Origin: Streptomyces sp. FIT100
GTDB taxonomy: Bacteria > Actinomycetota > Actinomycetes > Streptomycetales > Streptomycetaceae
Assembly (NCBI RefSeq): GCF_024584805.1
Contig: NZ_CP075715.1
Coordinates: 4,952,526-5,016,525 of the forward strand
Reading direction: 5' to 3'
Length of the DNA stretch: 64,000 nt
Shown here: positions 24,679-33,212 of the stretch, in pieces
How positions within the stretch are numbered: position 1 is the stretch's first letter
How the letters are laid out: each line of letters opens with the position of its first letter
Made by a program: the position numbers and the translations under genes
The notes under the pieces: model-generated
Told to the model about the DNA's origin: nothing
The model's database searches: none
Seen by the model: only the letters and a program-made list of their open reading frames with translations

Positions 24679-25416
24679 ATGCGCATGAACGCCCGACGGC
24701 TCACGGCGGCGGCGGTGTTCGCCGCGGTGACCGCGTTGACGACCGGGTCGGTGGCCGCGTCCGCTGCCTCGCCGGCCGGGAGCCACGAGGACAAGGGCGA
24801 CAAGCACAGGCACTGCGTCGTCGTTCCGGGGAAGCTCCGGGAGCTGAACGCCGAGGACCGCGCCAGGATCGAGAAGAAGCTGAAGGAGGCCCGTGCGGAG
24901 CGGGGCACGGTGCTCGGCGGGCTGAGCGGTGAGCCGCGTCTGAGGGTCGAGAGGAAGCTGGAGGAGGCGGGCCCGGAGCTTCCCGGGAAGCTCCGTGAGC
25001 TGATCGGCGACGAGCGTGCCGGCGTCAAGGGCAAGCTGGAGAAGCTGGACCAGCTGGAGAAGGTGCGCAAGGCGGTCCCGAGGAAGACGGTCCGCGACGG
25101 AAAGATCTGCCATGCGGCGGGCCCGGAGAAGGTGGACCGCGGCCGTGTCTCCGACGCGATGGTCAAGAGCCTCGTCTCCCGGCTCGGGGTCGGCGAGGCC
25201 GACGCCCGCAAGGCCGTCGACAAGCTGTTCGCGCTCGGCGAGCAGCAGAAGGGCATCGACCCGGAGAGCAAGGAGTTCGCGGCGTTCGCCAAGGAGTTGG
25301 GGGTCGCTCCGGAACAGCTCTCCGACGCGCTGAAGGAGGCGCGGAAGGACCTGCGCGAGGACCTGCGGGAAGGTCCGCCGAAGGATCTGCGCGAGCAGCA
25401 GCCGAACGGCAGCTGA
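24679..25416 (+). CDS. Secreted helical charged protein of unknown function
   Basis: 245 residues. A Sec signal peptide (RRLTAAAVFAAVTALTTGSVAASAAS) comes first. The mature part is nearly all charged helix: repeats of the pattern PGKLRELNAEDRARIEKKLKEA, RVERKLEEAGPELPGKLREL and RAGVKGKLEKLDQLEKV occupy residues 50-140. A second helical domain (SDAMVKSLVSRLGVGEADARKAVDKLF, EFAAFAKELGVAPEQLSDALKEA) resembles small helical repeats of secreted Streptomyces proteins. Only two cysteines remain in the mature chain. GAAGGAGAACGAGC before ATG fixes the start. It lies just upstream of a two-component system that could sense its state; this is speculation. Confidence 0.65.
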   Translation: MRMNARRLTAAAVFAAVTALTTGSVAASAASPAGSHEDKGDKHRHCVVVPGKLRELNAEDRARIEKKLKEARAERGTVLGGLSGEPRLRVERKLEEAGPELPGKLRELIGDERAGVKGKLEKLDQLEKVRKAVPRKTVRDGKICHAAGPEKVDRGRVSDAMVKSLVSRLGVGEADARKAVDKLFALGEQQKGIDPESKEFAAFAKELGVAPEQLSDALKEARKDLREDLREGPPKDLREQQPNGS

Positions 25417-25532
25417 CACCGCTGCCTCGTGACGGCCGGCGCGCGGACCGGGCCACCCGTGTCCCGCCCCGGCCGTCCGTACCCCCCCCGGTCCTTATCG
25501 AACCCTGATCCCGCTGCACGGAGACTACGGCC

Positions 25533-26207
25533 ATGCGTGTGATGGTGGTGGACGACGACGCGGCGGTGCGCCTCTCGCTGGCCCGCGCCCTGACCAGGGA
25601 CGGGTACGAGGTCTCCGAGGCCGCGAACGGAAACGCGGCCATGGAGGTCTTCGCGGGCGCCCGCCCGGACGCCGTCGTGCTCGACGTACTGATGCCCGAG
25701 CCGAACGGGCTGGAGGTCTGCCGCCGGATCAGGTCCCGCGGCGATCGCACCCCCATCCTCATGCTCACCGCCCGCGACCTGGTCGAGGACCGGGTGGCCG
25801 GGCTGGACGCGGGCGCCGACGACTATCTCGTCAAGCCCTTCGCCCTGGACGAGCTGAGGGCCAGGATCCGCGCCCTGCTGCGGCGCAGCGGTGCAGGGCA
25901 CGGGGAGGTGATCCGCTTCGCCGACCTCGAGTTCGACGTGGCGGCCTGCCGGGCCCGGCGCGGCGACCGGGTGCTGGAGCTGACCCGGACCGAGTACGCG
26001 CTGCTCGAACTCTTCGTACGCAATCCGCGCCGCGTGCTCAGCCGTTCGCTGATCTTCGACGCGGTGTGGGGGTACGACTTCGGCCCCTCGTCCAACGCCC
26101 TGTGGGTGTACGTCAGCTATCTGCGCGGCAAGCTGGAGGCCGGGGGCGAGCCCCGGCTCATCCAGACGGTCCGCGGCCTCGGCTACGTCCTGCGGGAGGA
26201 GCCGTGA
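25533..26207 (+). CDS. Response regulator, OmpR/PhoB family
   Basis: 224 residues. The receiver domain has the acidic cluster VVDDD (residues 5-9), the phospho-acceptor Asp51 in VVLDVLMPEPNG, Thr in MLTARD and Lys in LVKPFALDEL. The C-terminal winged helix (LELTRTEYALLELFVRNPRRVLSR ... TVRGLGYVL) binds DNA. It belongs to the MprA/CutR-like group. The stop overlaps the GTG of the kinase gene by 4 bases, the usual pairing. Targets are unknown; the secreted protein just upstream and the kinase operon itself are candidates. Confidence 0.93.
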   Translation: MRVMVVDDDAAVRLSLARALTRDGYEVSEAANGNAAMEVFAGARPDAVVLDVLMPEPNGLEVCRRIRSRGDRTPILMLTARDLVEDRVAGLDAGADDYLVKPFALDELRARIRALLRRSGAGHGEVIRFADLEFDVAACRARRGDRVLELTRTEYALLELFVRNPRRVLSRSLIFDAVWGYDFGPSSNALWVYVSYLRGKLEAGGEPRLIQTVRGLGYVLREEP

Positions 26208-27598
26208 GCCTCGGCAGCCGGGTCGCCCTCGCGGGCGGCGTCGTGGTGTGCGCGGCCCTGGTGCTCGCCTCGCTGGTCATCTACCCCCTGCTCAGCGCCA
26301 ATCTGCACCGGCAGCACGACAGCACGCTGGTGTCGGCGGCCGACCACGACGCCGGGCAGTTGCTCGACACGCTGATGCGCAGGACGAAGCAGGCGCTGGA
26401 CGCCCGGCAGCACGACCCCGCGGAGGTCAAGAAGCGGCATCTCACCGAGACGTTCCCCCGCAAGCCGGTGACGGTCGGTCCGACGCTGATGCAGTTCCTG
26501 CCCCGGCCCGCCGGCCGGGGGCCCACCTCGGGCTTCATCGCCGTCAGCGAGCGGGACATGCTGGTGGCCGTCGGCAAGACGGGGCCCTACTTCCAGGACG
26601 TCGAGTACCAGGGGGAGCGCTACCGGGTCTACACGACGTCGCTGAACGCGGGGGACGGGATCCTGGTGCGGACCGCCGTGCGGCAGTCGGTCGTCGAATC
26701 CACCCTCGACGAGCTGAAGGTGCTGCTCGTCGCGATCACCGCCGGCGGCAGCCTGCTCGCCGCGGTCGCCGCCCGGCTCGCCGCGGGGCGGGTGCTGCGT
26801 CCCGTGCGCCGGCTCACCGACACCGTCGAGCATGTGACGCAGACCCAGGACCTGACGGCGCGGATCGACGTCCCGGGCCGGGACGAGATCGCCCGGCTCG
26901 CCCGGTCCTTCACCGCGATGATGGCCGCGGTCGACGAGTCGGTGAAGGCCCAGCGGCGACTGGTCGCCGACGCGTCCCACGAGCTGCGTACGCCGCTGAC
27001 CAGTCTGACCACCAACCTCGAACTCCTCGACGAGGCCCGGGGGGTGGCCGACCCGCAGGCCCCGGCGCTGGTCCGCGAGGCCCGCACCCAGGCCGAGGAG
27101 CTGAAGCTGCTCGTCAACGACCTGGTGGACCTGGGCCGTTACGGGCACGCACCGGTCCACACCGAGGACACCCGGCTGGATCTGCTGGCCGAGCGGGTGG
27201 TGGCCCGTGCCGCGGCCCGCTCTCCCCGTGTCGCCTTCCGTACGGAGCTGTCCGAGTGCCTGGTGCACGCGGACCCCGACGCCCTGGAGCGCGCCGTCGG
27301 CAACCTCGTCGACAACGCGGTCAAGTGGAGCCCCGACGGCGGGCGGGTGCTGGTGCGCGTGACGTCCTGCGGTTCGGTGACCGTCACCGACCAGGGGCCG
27401 GGCATCCCGGAGGCGGACCTGCCGTACGTCTTCGACCGCTTCTACCGCTCCCCGGCGGCCCGTTCACTGCCCGGCTCGGGGCTCGGCCTCGCCATCGTGC
27501 GCCAGGTCGCCGAGACATACGGCGGCGGCGTCGCCGCCGAGCCGCTGGAGCACGGGCACGGCCTGCGGATGCGGATCTCGCTGCCCGCCCTGGTCTGA
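26204..27598 (+). CDS. Sensor histidine kinase
   Basis: 464 residues. Two membrane helices (about 5-28 and 175-198) flank an extracytoplasmic domain of about 140 residues; next come HAMP (RVLRPVRRLTDTVEHVTQTQDL), the dimerisation box with the autophosphorylated His (ADASHELRTPLTSL), N box (GNLVDNAVKWS), G1 (VTDQGPGIPEADLPYVFDRFYR) and G2 (GSGLGLAIV). GTG 26204 overlaps the regulator by 4 bases. The TGA stop is also the left copy of a 3-bp target duplication, so the transposon-like unit at 27599 begins right after it, and the original downstream sequence has been displaced. Confidence 0.93.
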   Translation: MSLGSRVALAGGVVVCAALVLASLVIYPLLSANLHRQHDSTLVSAADHDAGQLLDTLMRRTKQALDARQHDPAEVKKRHLTETFPRKPVTVGPTLMQFLPRPAGRGPTSGFIAVSERDMLVAVGKTGPYFQDVEYQGERYRVYTTSLNAGDGILVRTAVRQSVVESTLDELKVLLVAITAGGSLLAAVAARLAAGRVLRPVRRLTDTVEHVTQTQDLTARIDVPGRDEIARLARSFTAMMAAVDESVKAQRRLVADASHELRTPLTSLTTNLELLDEARGVADPQAPALVREARTQAEELKLLVNDLVDLGRYGHAPVHTEDTRLDLLAERVVARAAARSPRVAFRTELSECLVHADPDALERAVGNLVDNAVKWSPDGGRVLVRVTSCGSVTVTDQGPGIPEADLPYVFDRFYRSPAARSLPGSGLGLAIVRQVAETYGGGVAAEPLEHGHGLRMRISLPALV

Positions 27599-27676
27599 GA
27601 GCGCGGTACGTGATTGATTGCCCGTTTCGCGGTTGAGCTGGGGTGAGGGTTGCTGGTTACCGGTGTGTGCTGGGGC

Positions 27677-28099
27677 TCAAGTGCTGGGCGGAGCGAACAA
27701 GCCGGGTTCGGGCTCGGCGAGGATGCCCCTGGCGACCAGGCGATTCAGCTTGGCGCGGATGCCTTCGGTGTTCTTCGCGATGATCGGCAGGTCGAGGGCC
27801 TGGCACACTTCGCGGGCCCGCATCGGCTGGCTGGTGTCGGCGAGAACGGTGAGGATCTGCTGGTAGTCGGGGTGATCGGGGACGTCGGGACGGTCCGGCT
27901 CGTCGGCGGACGCGGGGGTGGGCAGGGCCAGGAGGGTCTTGTGGGTGACGTGCGAGTTCTCGCTCTCCGCCTCGAGTTCGGCCGGCTGCGCGGTGAGCTC
28001 CTCAAGACGGACGCGGATCTGCCCGGCCTGTTCGGCCAGTTCGCGCTCGCGGATCTCGATGTACTCCAGGACGGCTTTGACCTGCATGTTCCTGCTCAT
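27677..28099 (-). CDS. IS accessory protein: coiled coil plus winged-helix-like domain
   Basis: 140 residues. Residues 5-50 form a charged helix (EYIEIRERELAEQAGQIRVRLEELTAQ) likely to dimerise. Residues 75-135 (YQQILTVLADTSQPMRAREVCQALDL, GIRAKLNRLVARGILAEPEPG) resemble a winged-helix DNA-binding domain. ATG 28099 overlaps the transposase stop by 4 bases. Most IS5-family elements have one gene, so a second, cotranslated gene is unusual. A fragment encoding YQQILTVLADTSQP survives at 31600-31640, which shows the gene belongs to the element. A role in targeting or end binding is only a guess. Confidence 0.7.
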   Translation of the reverse strand: MSRNMQVKAVLEYIEIRERELAEQAGQIRVRLEELTAQPAELEAESENSHVTHKTLLALPTPASADEPDRPDVPDHPDYQQILTVLADTSQPMRAREVCQALDLPIIAKNTEGIRAKLNRLVARGILAEPEPGLFAPPST

Positions 28100-28926
28100 G
28101 CGGTCCTCCAGGAGGGAAGGGCGGCGTCGGTGAGGCGGCGGGCCATGACGGAGGTCATCGCCCAGTAGACGCGGGAGCGGGACGAGGTGAGCCGGTGCTC
28201 GTAGTCGCGCACCAGGCGGCGGTAGAACATCAAGATCCCATTCGTCTGCTCCACGATCCACCGCTTTGCCTGCGGGACAAAGCCCTGGTCGGTGGGGTTG
28301 CGCTCGACGATCTCGACGTCGATGCCGAGCCTGGCGCCGTGGTCGACGACCGACTTCTTGAAGCCTTGGTCGACCAGGGCCTTGGTGACCGTGTCGGTCT
28401 GCTCGGCGACGCCGTCGAGGAGAGTGATGCCGGCGGCGTTGTCATGCGCCGAGGCCGGCAGGACGGCGATCGCGATAATCAGCCCTAAAACGTCCACGAC
28501 CAGGCATCTCTTCCTGCCCGGCACTCCTTTTGCGGCATCCTTGCCGGTCGTGTCGGCTGGAACGCCGACCGCGGCATGGATGCTTTGTGTGTCCATGGCC
28601 ACCAGGCTCGGGTCGGCTAACCTCCGCTTCTTCTCCCGCAGTTGCCAGCGCATCAGGTCATGGATGGTCTGGTCGGTGCCGTCGTCGCGCCAGAGGTGGA
28701 AGTGGTACTTCACCGCGCCGGGCGGCGGCAGGTCGTGGGGCAGGAACTGCCACTGGCAGCCCGTCCGGTTCTGGTACAGGATCGCGTTCACGATCTCCCG
28801 CATCTTGTACTTGCCCTGGTGGCCGCTGACCGAGGGGTGCCGGGCCTTCCACGCCGTGATCACCGGTTCGACCAACACCCACTGCTTGTCGGTGAGATCA
28901 CTCGGAAATGGATTGCGCATGCTCAT
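28096..28926 (-). CDS. IS5 family transposase
   Basis: About 276 residues with the N-terminal domain typical of IS5-type transposases (LTDKQWVLVEPVI, NAILYQNRTGCQWQFLPHDLPP) and a DDE catalytic core: Asp in LVAMDTQSIH, Asp in CLVVDVLGL and Glu in IVEQTNGILMFYRRL. The frame is intact, so the element may be active. ATG 28926 is preferred; 28920 and TTG 28938 are near alternatives. The C-terminal end overlaps the accessory gene. Confidence 0.9.
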   Translation of the reverse strand: MSMRNPFPSDLTDKQWVLVEPVITAWKARHPSVSGHQGKYKMREIVNAILYQNRTGCQWQFLPHDLPPPGAVKYHFHLWRDDGTDQTIHDLMRWQLREKKRRLADPSLVAMDTQSIHAAVGVPADTTGKDAAKGVPGRKRCLVVDVLGLIIAIAVLPASAHDNAAGITLLDGVAEQTDTVTKALVDQGFKKSVVDHGARLGIDVEIVERNPTDQGFVPQAKRWIVEQTNGILMFYRRLVRDYEHRLTSSRSRVYWAMTSVMARRLTDAALPSWRTA

Positions 28927-29093
28927 ACCAGAACCCAAGCGGACCCCGAACCGCTGACCGGCAGCGATATGCCAACGTCACACCATCGAGCGAGGGCAAG
29001 CCGGACGGAAGATCACGTAGCGCACTCTCAAGGTCGGGGAGCGGTGTGCCGATGGACCGGGTGACGACTACGACCGTTCACTAGCGCATAAAC

Positions 29094-29129
29094 GTTCAAC
29101 GCGTTCAACGCGTTCAACCCGTTCAGGTG
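29094..29129. repeat. Four 9-bp direct repeats before the terpene synthase gene
   Basis: GTTCAACGC occurs twice, followed in phase by GTTCAACCC and GTTCAGGTG (29094, 29103, 29112, 29121). A further GTTCACTAG lies at 29076. The array ends 45 bases before the start codon and has the form of an activator binding site. Confidence 0.65.
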
Positions 29130-29174
29130 CTCCGGCGGGTCGCGACACGAGCCGGTGATGGTGCCTACTGAAGC

Positions 29175-30164
29175 ATGGACCTCTTCGTACCGTCCTTTTC
29201 AACCCCGCACACCGCGCACATCAACCCTCATGCACGGCGAGCACGGGATCACCTCAGGGCATGGTCAAGGCAGATGCGGTTGGTCGGTGACGGGCCGGAC
29301 GGTGAGGAGTTCGATGCCGTCCTCCTTGACCGCCTCGCCGCATGGACCTATCCCTACGCCGACGAGAACAAGATCCTGCTCATGGCCGACTGGATGGGCT
29401 GGTTCTTCGCCTTCGATGACATCCTTGACGACACCGCGGCAGGCAGGAACCAAGACTTCGCCCGCCTAGTCGCGGACAGCATCAACTCCGTGTACACCAG
29501 TTCCGGCCGCTGCCCCGCACCACATCCAGACGTTGAGCCATTCCGCGATGCCATGGATGATCTCTGGACCCGCACCACCGCCGACATGCCGGGCCCCTGG
29601 TGCCGCCGTCTGGCCACAGACTTGGTGGAGTACCTGAACTCCTACCGCACACATGCCCTCGTCAACGCTCACCGTGTCACTCTTACCGAAGACGCCTACC
29701 GGACCCACCGCTTGGCGTCGAGTGCCGTCCTGGTCTCCCTCGATATCGCAGAGGCCGCAACTGGGCACCCCCTCCCGGAATCCCTACTCGTCCACCCGTT
29801 CATCCGCATTGCGCGCGAAAGCGCGAACAACGTCGTCTCCTGGGTCAACGACCTCTACTCGGCACCCAAGGAACTGAGCCTGGGCGATCTATGCAACTAC
29901 GTCGCGGTCTTGCAGTGCCAAGACGACTGTTCTCCCCAAGAGGCCGCCGAGCGGATTGCCATCCGGGTCACACAGCAGACCGAACGTTTCCTGCAAGCCG
30001 AGCAGGACATCTACGCACAGCTCATTCCACATGTACCGCCCGCCGAACAATGCGCTCTACGCCTGATGCTCAACGGACTTGCTAGCTGGATGAATGGTAA
30101 CCCTGCCTGGTCCGCAGAAAGCGCCCGCTACCGCGCCCGCCAGATCCCCGCCAAAACACATTGA
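29175..30164 (+). CDS. Class I terpene synthase
   Basis: 329 residues, about the length of bacterial sesquiterpene cyclases. The metal-binding motifs are clear: DDILDD at residues 81-86 and the NSE triad NDLYSAPKE at 225-233. RYRARQ near the C-terminus corresponds to the conserved Arg-Tyr pair that closes the active site. It should ionise a prenyl diphosphate (most likely farnesyl diphosphate) and cyclise it. Codon choice is less GC-rich than in the flanking genes, in line with import. The P450 gene begins 52 bases later in the same direction. The ATG has only a weak ribosome site (CTGAAGC). Confidence 0.9.
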   Translation: MDLFVPSFSTPHTAHINPHARRARDHLRAWSRQMRLVGDGPDGEEFDAVLLDRLAAWTYPYADENKILLMADWMGWFFAFDDILDDTAAGRNQDFARLVADSINSVYTSSGRCPAPHPDVEPFRDAMDDLWTRTTADMPGPWCRRLATDLVEYLNSYRTHALVNAHRVTLTEDAYRTHRLASSAVLVSLDIAEAATGHPLPESLLVHPFIRIARESANNVVSWVNDLYSAPKELSLGDLCNYVAVLQCQDDCSPQEAAERIAIRVTQQTERFLQAEQDIYAQLIPHVPPAEQCALRLMLNGLASWMNGNPAWSAESARYRARQIPAKTH

Positions 30165-30216
30165 AGTAGCAGTACTCGGCAGACTGACACGGGCACACGG
30201 CCTAAGGAAGGCACAC

Positions 30217-31569
30217 ATGGCTACCGCCACGCGCCTCACCACTCCTCCCACCGCTCCCGGACGCCTGCCGCTGATCGGTCACGCGCTCGCAATGTGGCGG
30301 CGCCCCCTGGAGTTCCTCGATTCCCTCACCGCGTATGACCAGATCGTCGCCATCTATCTGGGACCCACACCGACCTACGTCCTCGCCGGACCCGAGGTCG
30401 TCGACCGGGTGATGGTCGCCGACGCTGGCCACTTCGCCAAGGGCCGCTCTTTCGAGAAGCTCCGCGACTACCTCGGCGAGGGTCTCGCCACCTCCGAGGG
30501 CTCCTACCACCTCCGCCAGCGGCGCCTGATGCAGCCGGCCTTCCATCACCGGCAGATCGATCACTACGCGCGAACCATGGCACGGCTGGCCGACCAACGA
30601 GTCGCATCCTGGCAGGCCGAACAGGTCATCGATGTCACCCAGGAGATGTTTGACCTCTCCCTCGCCATCGTCACCTCCACGCTGTTCTCGACCACACTCA
30701 ACGAGCACATTGCCGCAGACATCCGTCACGACGTGCCCGTCGTGCTCCGCGGCGTGTACAACCGGGCCATCGATCCGACCGGCCTCTGGCAGAAGCTCCC
30801 CACTCCTGGCAACCGCCGCCTCACAGCCGCACACGACCGGCTGCGTCAGGCCATCGACCACCTCATCCGCACCCGGCGCGCCGGCCTCCCCACCGAGCAG
30901 CCGGACCTGCTGTCGATGCTCCTGCAGGCCCAGGACACCGACAGCGGCAACACCATGACTGACCAACAGGTCTACGACGAACTCATCACATTGCTGGTCG
31001 CGGGCACGGAGACAGCGGCAGGAGGGCTGGCTTGGCTCTTCCATGAGCTGGGCCGGAACCCCGCTGTCGACCGAGAACTCCACGAGGAGCTGCGGACAAG
31101 GAGCGGGGGGGCGCCTTCATTCGAACAACTCGGCCATCTCCCGTACACGCAACGGGTGGTGGACGAAGCGCTGCGCGTGCGCAACCCCGGAGGCGTCACG
31201 CTGCGACGAGCGACCACGGAGGTCGAACTTGCGGGCTACCGGTTTCCGCCGGGTGCTGAGTTCATGTTCAGCGCGCTTGTCCTACACCGGAACCCGCACC
31301 ACTTCCACGACCCCTTGAGGTTCGACCCCGACCGCTGGCTGCCTGGTCAGAAGGCCGCTCCCCGCGGCGCGTTCCTTCCCTTCGGCGCTGGAAAGCACAG
31401 GTGCATCGGCGAAATGTTCGCGCGCGCGGAGATGACCACGGTGGTCGCAGCCCTGGCGAGCCGGTGGCATCTGGAGCCGCTCCCATGGGCGCAGGTACGG
31501 GGAGTCATGACATCCACCAACCACCCCGCCAACCTCCTGATGAAAGCTATTCCTCGCGAAGTGAGGTGA
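30217..31569 (+). CDS. Cytochrome P450, probably acting on the terpene product
   Basis: 450 residues. The oxygen-binding I-helix (LLVAGTETAAGG), the ExxR motif (DEALR) and the haem loop FGAGKHRCIG with Cys396 are all present. The N-terminus (PTAPGRLPLIGHA) is the proline-rich hinge of CYP4/CYP170-like bacterial P450s, close to those paired with sesquiterpene synthases. ATG 30217 follows AAGGAAGGC. Pairing with the upstream cyclase in a mobile unit suggests that it oxidises the cyclised hydrocarbon. No ferredoxin partner is encoded nearby. Confidence 0.9.
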   Translation: MATATRLTTPPTAPGRLPLIGHALAMWRRPLEFLDSLTAYDQIVAIYLGPTPTYVLAGPEVVDRVMVADAGHFAKGRSFEKLRDYLGEGLATSEGSYHLRQRRLMQPAFHHRQIDHYARTMARLADQRVASWQAEQVIDVTQEMFDLSLAIVTSTLFSTTLNEHIAADIRHDVPVVLRGVYNRAIDPTGLWQKLPTPGNRRLTAAHDRLRQAIDHLIRTRRAGLPTEQPDLLSMLLQAQDTDSGNTMTDQQVYDELITLLVAGTETAAGGLAWLFHELGRNPAVDRELHEELRTRSGGAPSFEQLGHLPYTQRVVDEALRVRNPGGVTLRRATTEVELAGYRFPPGAEFMFSALVLHRNPHHFHDPLRFDPDRWLPGQKAAPRGAFLPFGAGKHRCIGEMFARAEMTTVVAALASRWHLEPLPWAQVRGVMTSTNHPANLLMKAIPREVR

Positions 31570-31589
31570 CGGCGTTGTCCAGTCGTCGA

Positions 31590-31675
31590 TCGTGATCCTG
31601 CCTACCAGCAGATCCTCACCGTTCTCGCCGACACCAGCCAACCGCGAAACGGGCAATCACTCACGTACCGCACTC
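31590..31675 (+). mobile_element. Deletion relic of a second IS copy
   Basis: From about 31590 the sequence matches an internal part of the IS accessory gene (CTACCAGCAGATCCTCACCG, coding YQQILTVLADTSQP). It then jumps directly to the 36-bp end repeat at 31640. The intervening accessory-gene sequence and the transposase are missing. Its orientation is opposite to the intact copy at 27599. Confidence 0.75.
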
Positions 31676-31701
31676 TGAGAGCTCTCCCCCCGCAGGAGCC
31701 G

Positions 31702-33006
31702 TCACGGCGGTCCGGTCCACACCAGCAACTGGTACGCCCCCAGCCACGCCGACATCAGCGCCGCCCCGCCCAGCACCATCACCGCGACCGGCCGCCGCGC
31801 CCGCGCGACGGCCGCCGCGATCGGCAGCAGCAGCGGAAACGCGGGCATCAGGAAGCGCGCGCGGGGGAAGTAGACGCCACCGCTGCCGAGGACGACCAGC
31901 AGCAGGACGCCGGTGAAGACGACGAGGACCAGGGGCTGGCGGTCCATCAGGCACAGCGCGTACAGGCCCACCGAGACGATCAGGACGAGCGACACCAGGA
32001 CCAGCCACAGCATGGGGCTCGCGTCGTAGGCGAGGTTCTGGCGGAGCTCCCACAGTGTGCGCCTGCCGCCGTCCCAGGGGTTGCGCCACAGCCTCTGCAC
32101 GGCGAAGTAGCCGTCCCAGCGCCCCACCCGCTGCCCCACCCAGGCGACGAAGCCGCACCAGCCCAGCGGTGCGATCAGGGCCCCCGCCAATGCACGCCGC
32201 TCGCGCGCGCGGACGTACGCCAGCAGCGCGCAGACGGATACGGCCGCGGCGACCGCGATGCCGGTCGGGCGGGTCAGGCCGGCGAGGACCGCCAGCCAGC
32301 CCGCCCACAGCCAGCGGCCTTGCAGCGCCGCGAACAGCGACCAGGCCGTCAGGGCCGTGAAGAGGGATTCCGTGTAGCCCATCCACTGGACGATCCCGAC
32401 CGGCGACGCGCCCCAGAGCAGGGCGAGCACGGTCCCGGTGCGCCGGCCGGCCACGCGGTCGCCGACGGCGAAGATCCCCCAGGCAGCGGCCAGGGACGCG
32501 AGCGCGGCGAGCACCAGGGCCACCGATGCCCGGCTGCCCGGTGTCACGGCCGCAGCGGCCTTGATCAGCAGGGGATACAGCGGGAAGAACGCCAGGTTGT
32601 TCGAGTCGAGTTCGGTGCCGAGCTCGCGCTGGTAGCCGTGGTCGGCGATGCCGAGGTACCAGTGGGAGTCCCAGGAGGCGGCGAGCGTCGGCCACAGGCC
32701 GTGGCCCTGGATGTGCACCCAGCGAGCGAGGACCAGTAGGCCGAGGAGCCGGACCGTGAGATAGCCGCACAGCGCCGGCGTCGCCCGGCCGAGCGCGGTC
32801 AGCAGGCGCGCGTGCCGGCCCGGTACGCCGCCGCCTCCCGGGGCCGGGGGCCGACGGGAGGCGGGGACGGTGAGACGGTGGCGGTGGTGCGTCGCGGTCG
32901 GTGGCACTGCGGCTGCTCCGGTGGCTCGGCGGGGTACCGGGGTCACCTTCGCCCCGGGGCCTCCGCCGGGCACGGGCCGCTGCGTCAACTGCCGTACGGG
33001 ATTCAC
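31702..33006 (-). CDS. Polytopic membrane protein, PIG-V-like mannosyltransferase family
   Basis: 434 residues from GTG 33006. After a basic, Pro-rich N-terminus, about ten membrane helices are visible. An early loop SWDSHWYLGIADHGY carries the WDxxWY(...)GY pattern of GT-C glycosyltransferases related to PIG-V (the acid would bind the sugar donor). GIVQWMGYTESLFTALTAWSLF is the second conserved block of that family. Such enzymes use lipid-linked mannose outside the membrane. The acceptor is unknown. Longer upstream open frame runs into a degenerate repeat and is not real coding sequence. Confidence 0.75.
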   Translation of the reverse strand: MNPVRQLTQRPVPGGGPGAKVTPVPRRATGAAAVPPTATHHRHRLTVPASRRPPAPGGGGVPGRHARLLTALGRATPALCGYLTVRLLGLLVLARWVHIQGHGLWPTLAASWDSHWYLGIADHGYQRELGTELDSNNLAFFPLYPLLIKAAAAVTPGSRASVALVLAALASLAAAWGIFAVGDRVAGRRTGTVLALLWGASPVGIVQWMGYTESLFTALTAWSLFAALQGRWLWAGWLAVLAGLTRPTGIAVAAAVSVCALLAYVRARERRALAGALIAPLGWCGFVAWVGQRVGRWDGYFAVQRLWRNPWDGGRRTLWELRQNLAYDASPMLWLVLVSLVLIVSVGLYALCLMDRQPLVLVVFTGVLLLVVLGSGGVYFPRARFLMPAFPLLLPIAAAVARARRPVAVMVLGGAALMSAWLGAYQLLVWTGPP

Positions 33007-33036
33007 CCGCACGAGTCCATCGGCCGCCAGATGCCG

Positions 33037-33212
33037 CAGTGGTCGGATGCCGGTGGCCGGATGCTCCCGCGGTCGGATGCCGGTGGCCGGACGCCCGCGC
33101 CAGACGTCGGCGGTCGGATGCCGGCGGTCGGATGCTCCCGCGGTCGGATGCCAGTGGTCCGGACGCCCGCGTCGGATGCCGGCGGTCGGACGCCCGCGCC
33201 GGACGTCGGCGG
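33037..33212. repeat. Degenerate tandem repeats upstream of the membrane protein gene
   Basis: Interleaved copies of GGTCGGATGCC(G)G, GGCCGGATGCTCCCGC and GGACGCCCGCG(C) repeat through about 175 bases between two minus-strand genes. The larger unit GCTCCCGCGGTCGGATGCC occurs at least twice. Copy phase is irregular. Confidence 0.7.

Larger units (their letters stand above)
27599..29027 (-). mobile_element. IS5-type insertion sequence, 1429 bp
   Basis: The left end GAGCGCGGTACGTGAT and the inverse of ATCACGTAGCGCACTC at 29012-29027 match at 14 of 16 positions. Between them are two minus-strand genes: the transposase, and a coiled-coil protein overlapping it by 4 bases. The base triplets outside the ends are TGA and TCA, so this copy alone lacks a matching duplication, in keeping with its being one end of a larger unit. 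Confidence 0.75.
27599..31675. mobile_element. Transposon-like unit carrying a terpene synthase-P450 pair
   Basis: The first 36 bases (27599-27634) and the last 36 (31640-31675) are inverted repeats differing at two positions. TGA occurs immediately outside each end (27596-27598 and 31676-31678), matching the 3-bp TNA duplications known for the IS1031 group of IS5-type elements. Inside are a full IS5-type element at the left, a terpene synthase, a P450, and at the right an 86-bp relic of a second element copy in opposite orientation. The unit could move the two-gene terpene pathway as one piece. Confidence 0.75.

Noticed and set aside
27596..29030. Left IS as a simple independent insertion with its own target duplication
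   Set aside because: The outside triplets are TGA and TCA. The TGA match is with the far right end at 31676, so the larger unit explains the duplication better.
33037..33212. CRISPR-like array
   Set aside because: The units are short, degenerate and overlapping, without unique spacers.
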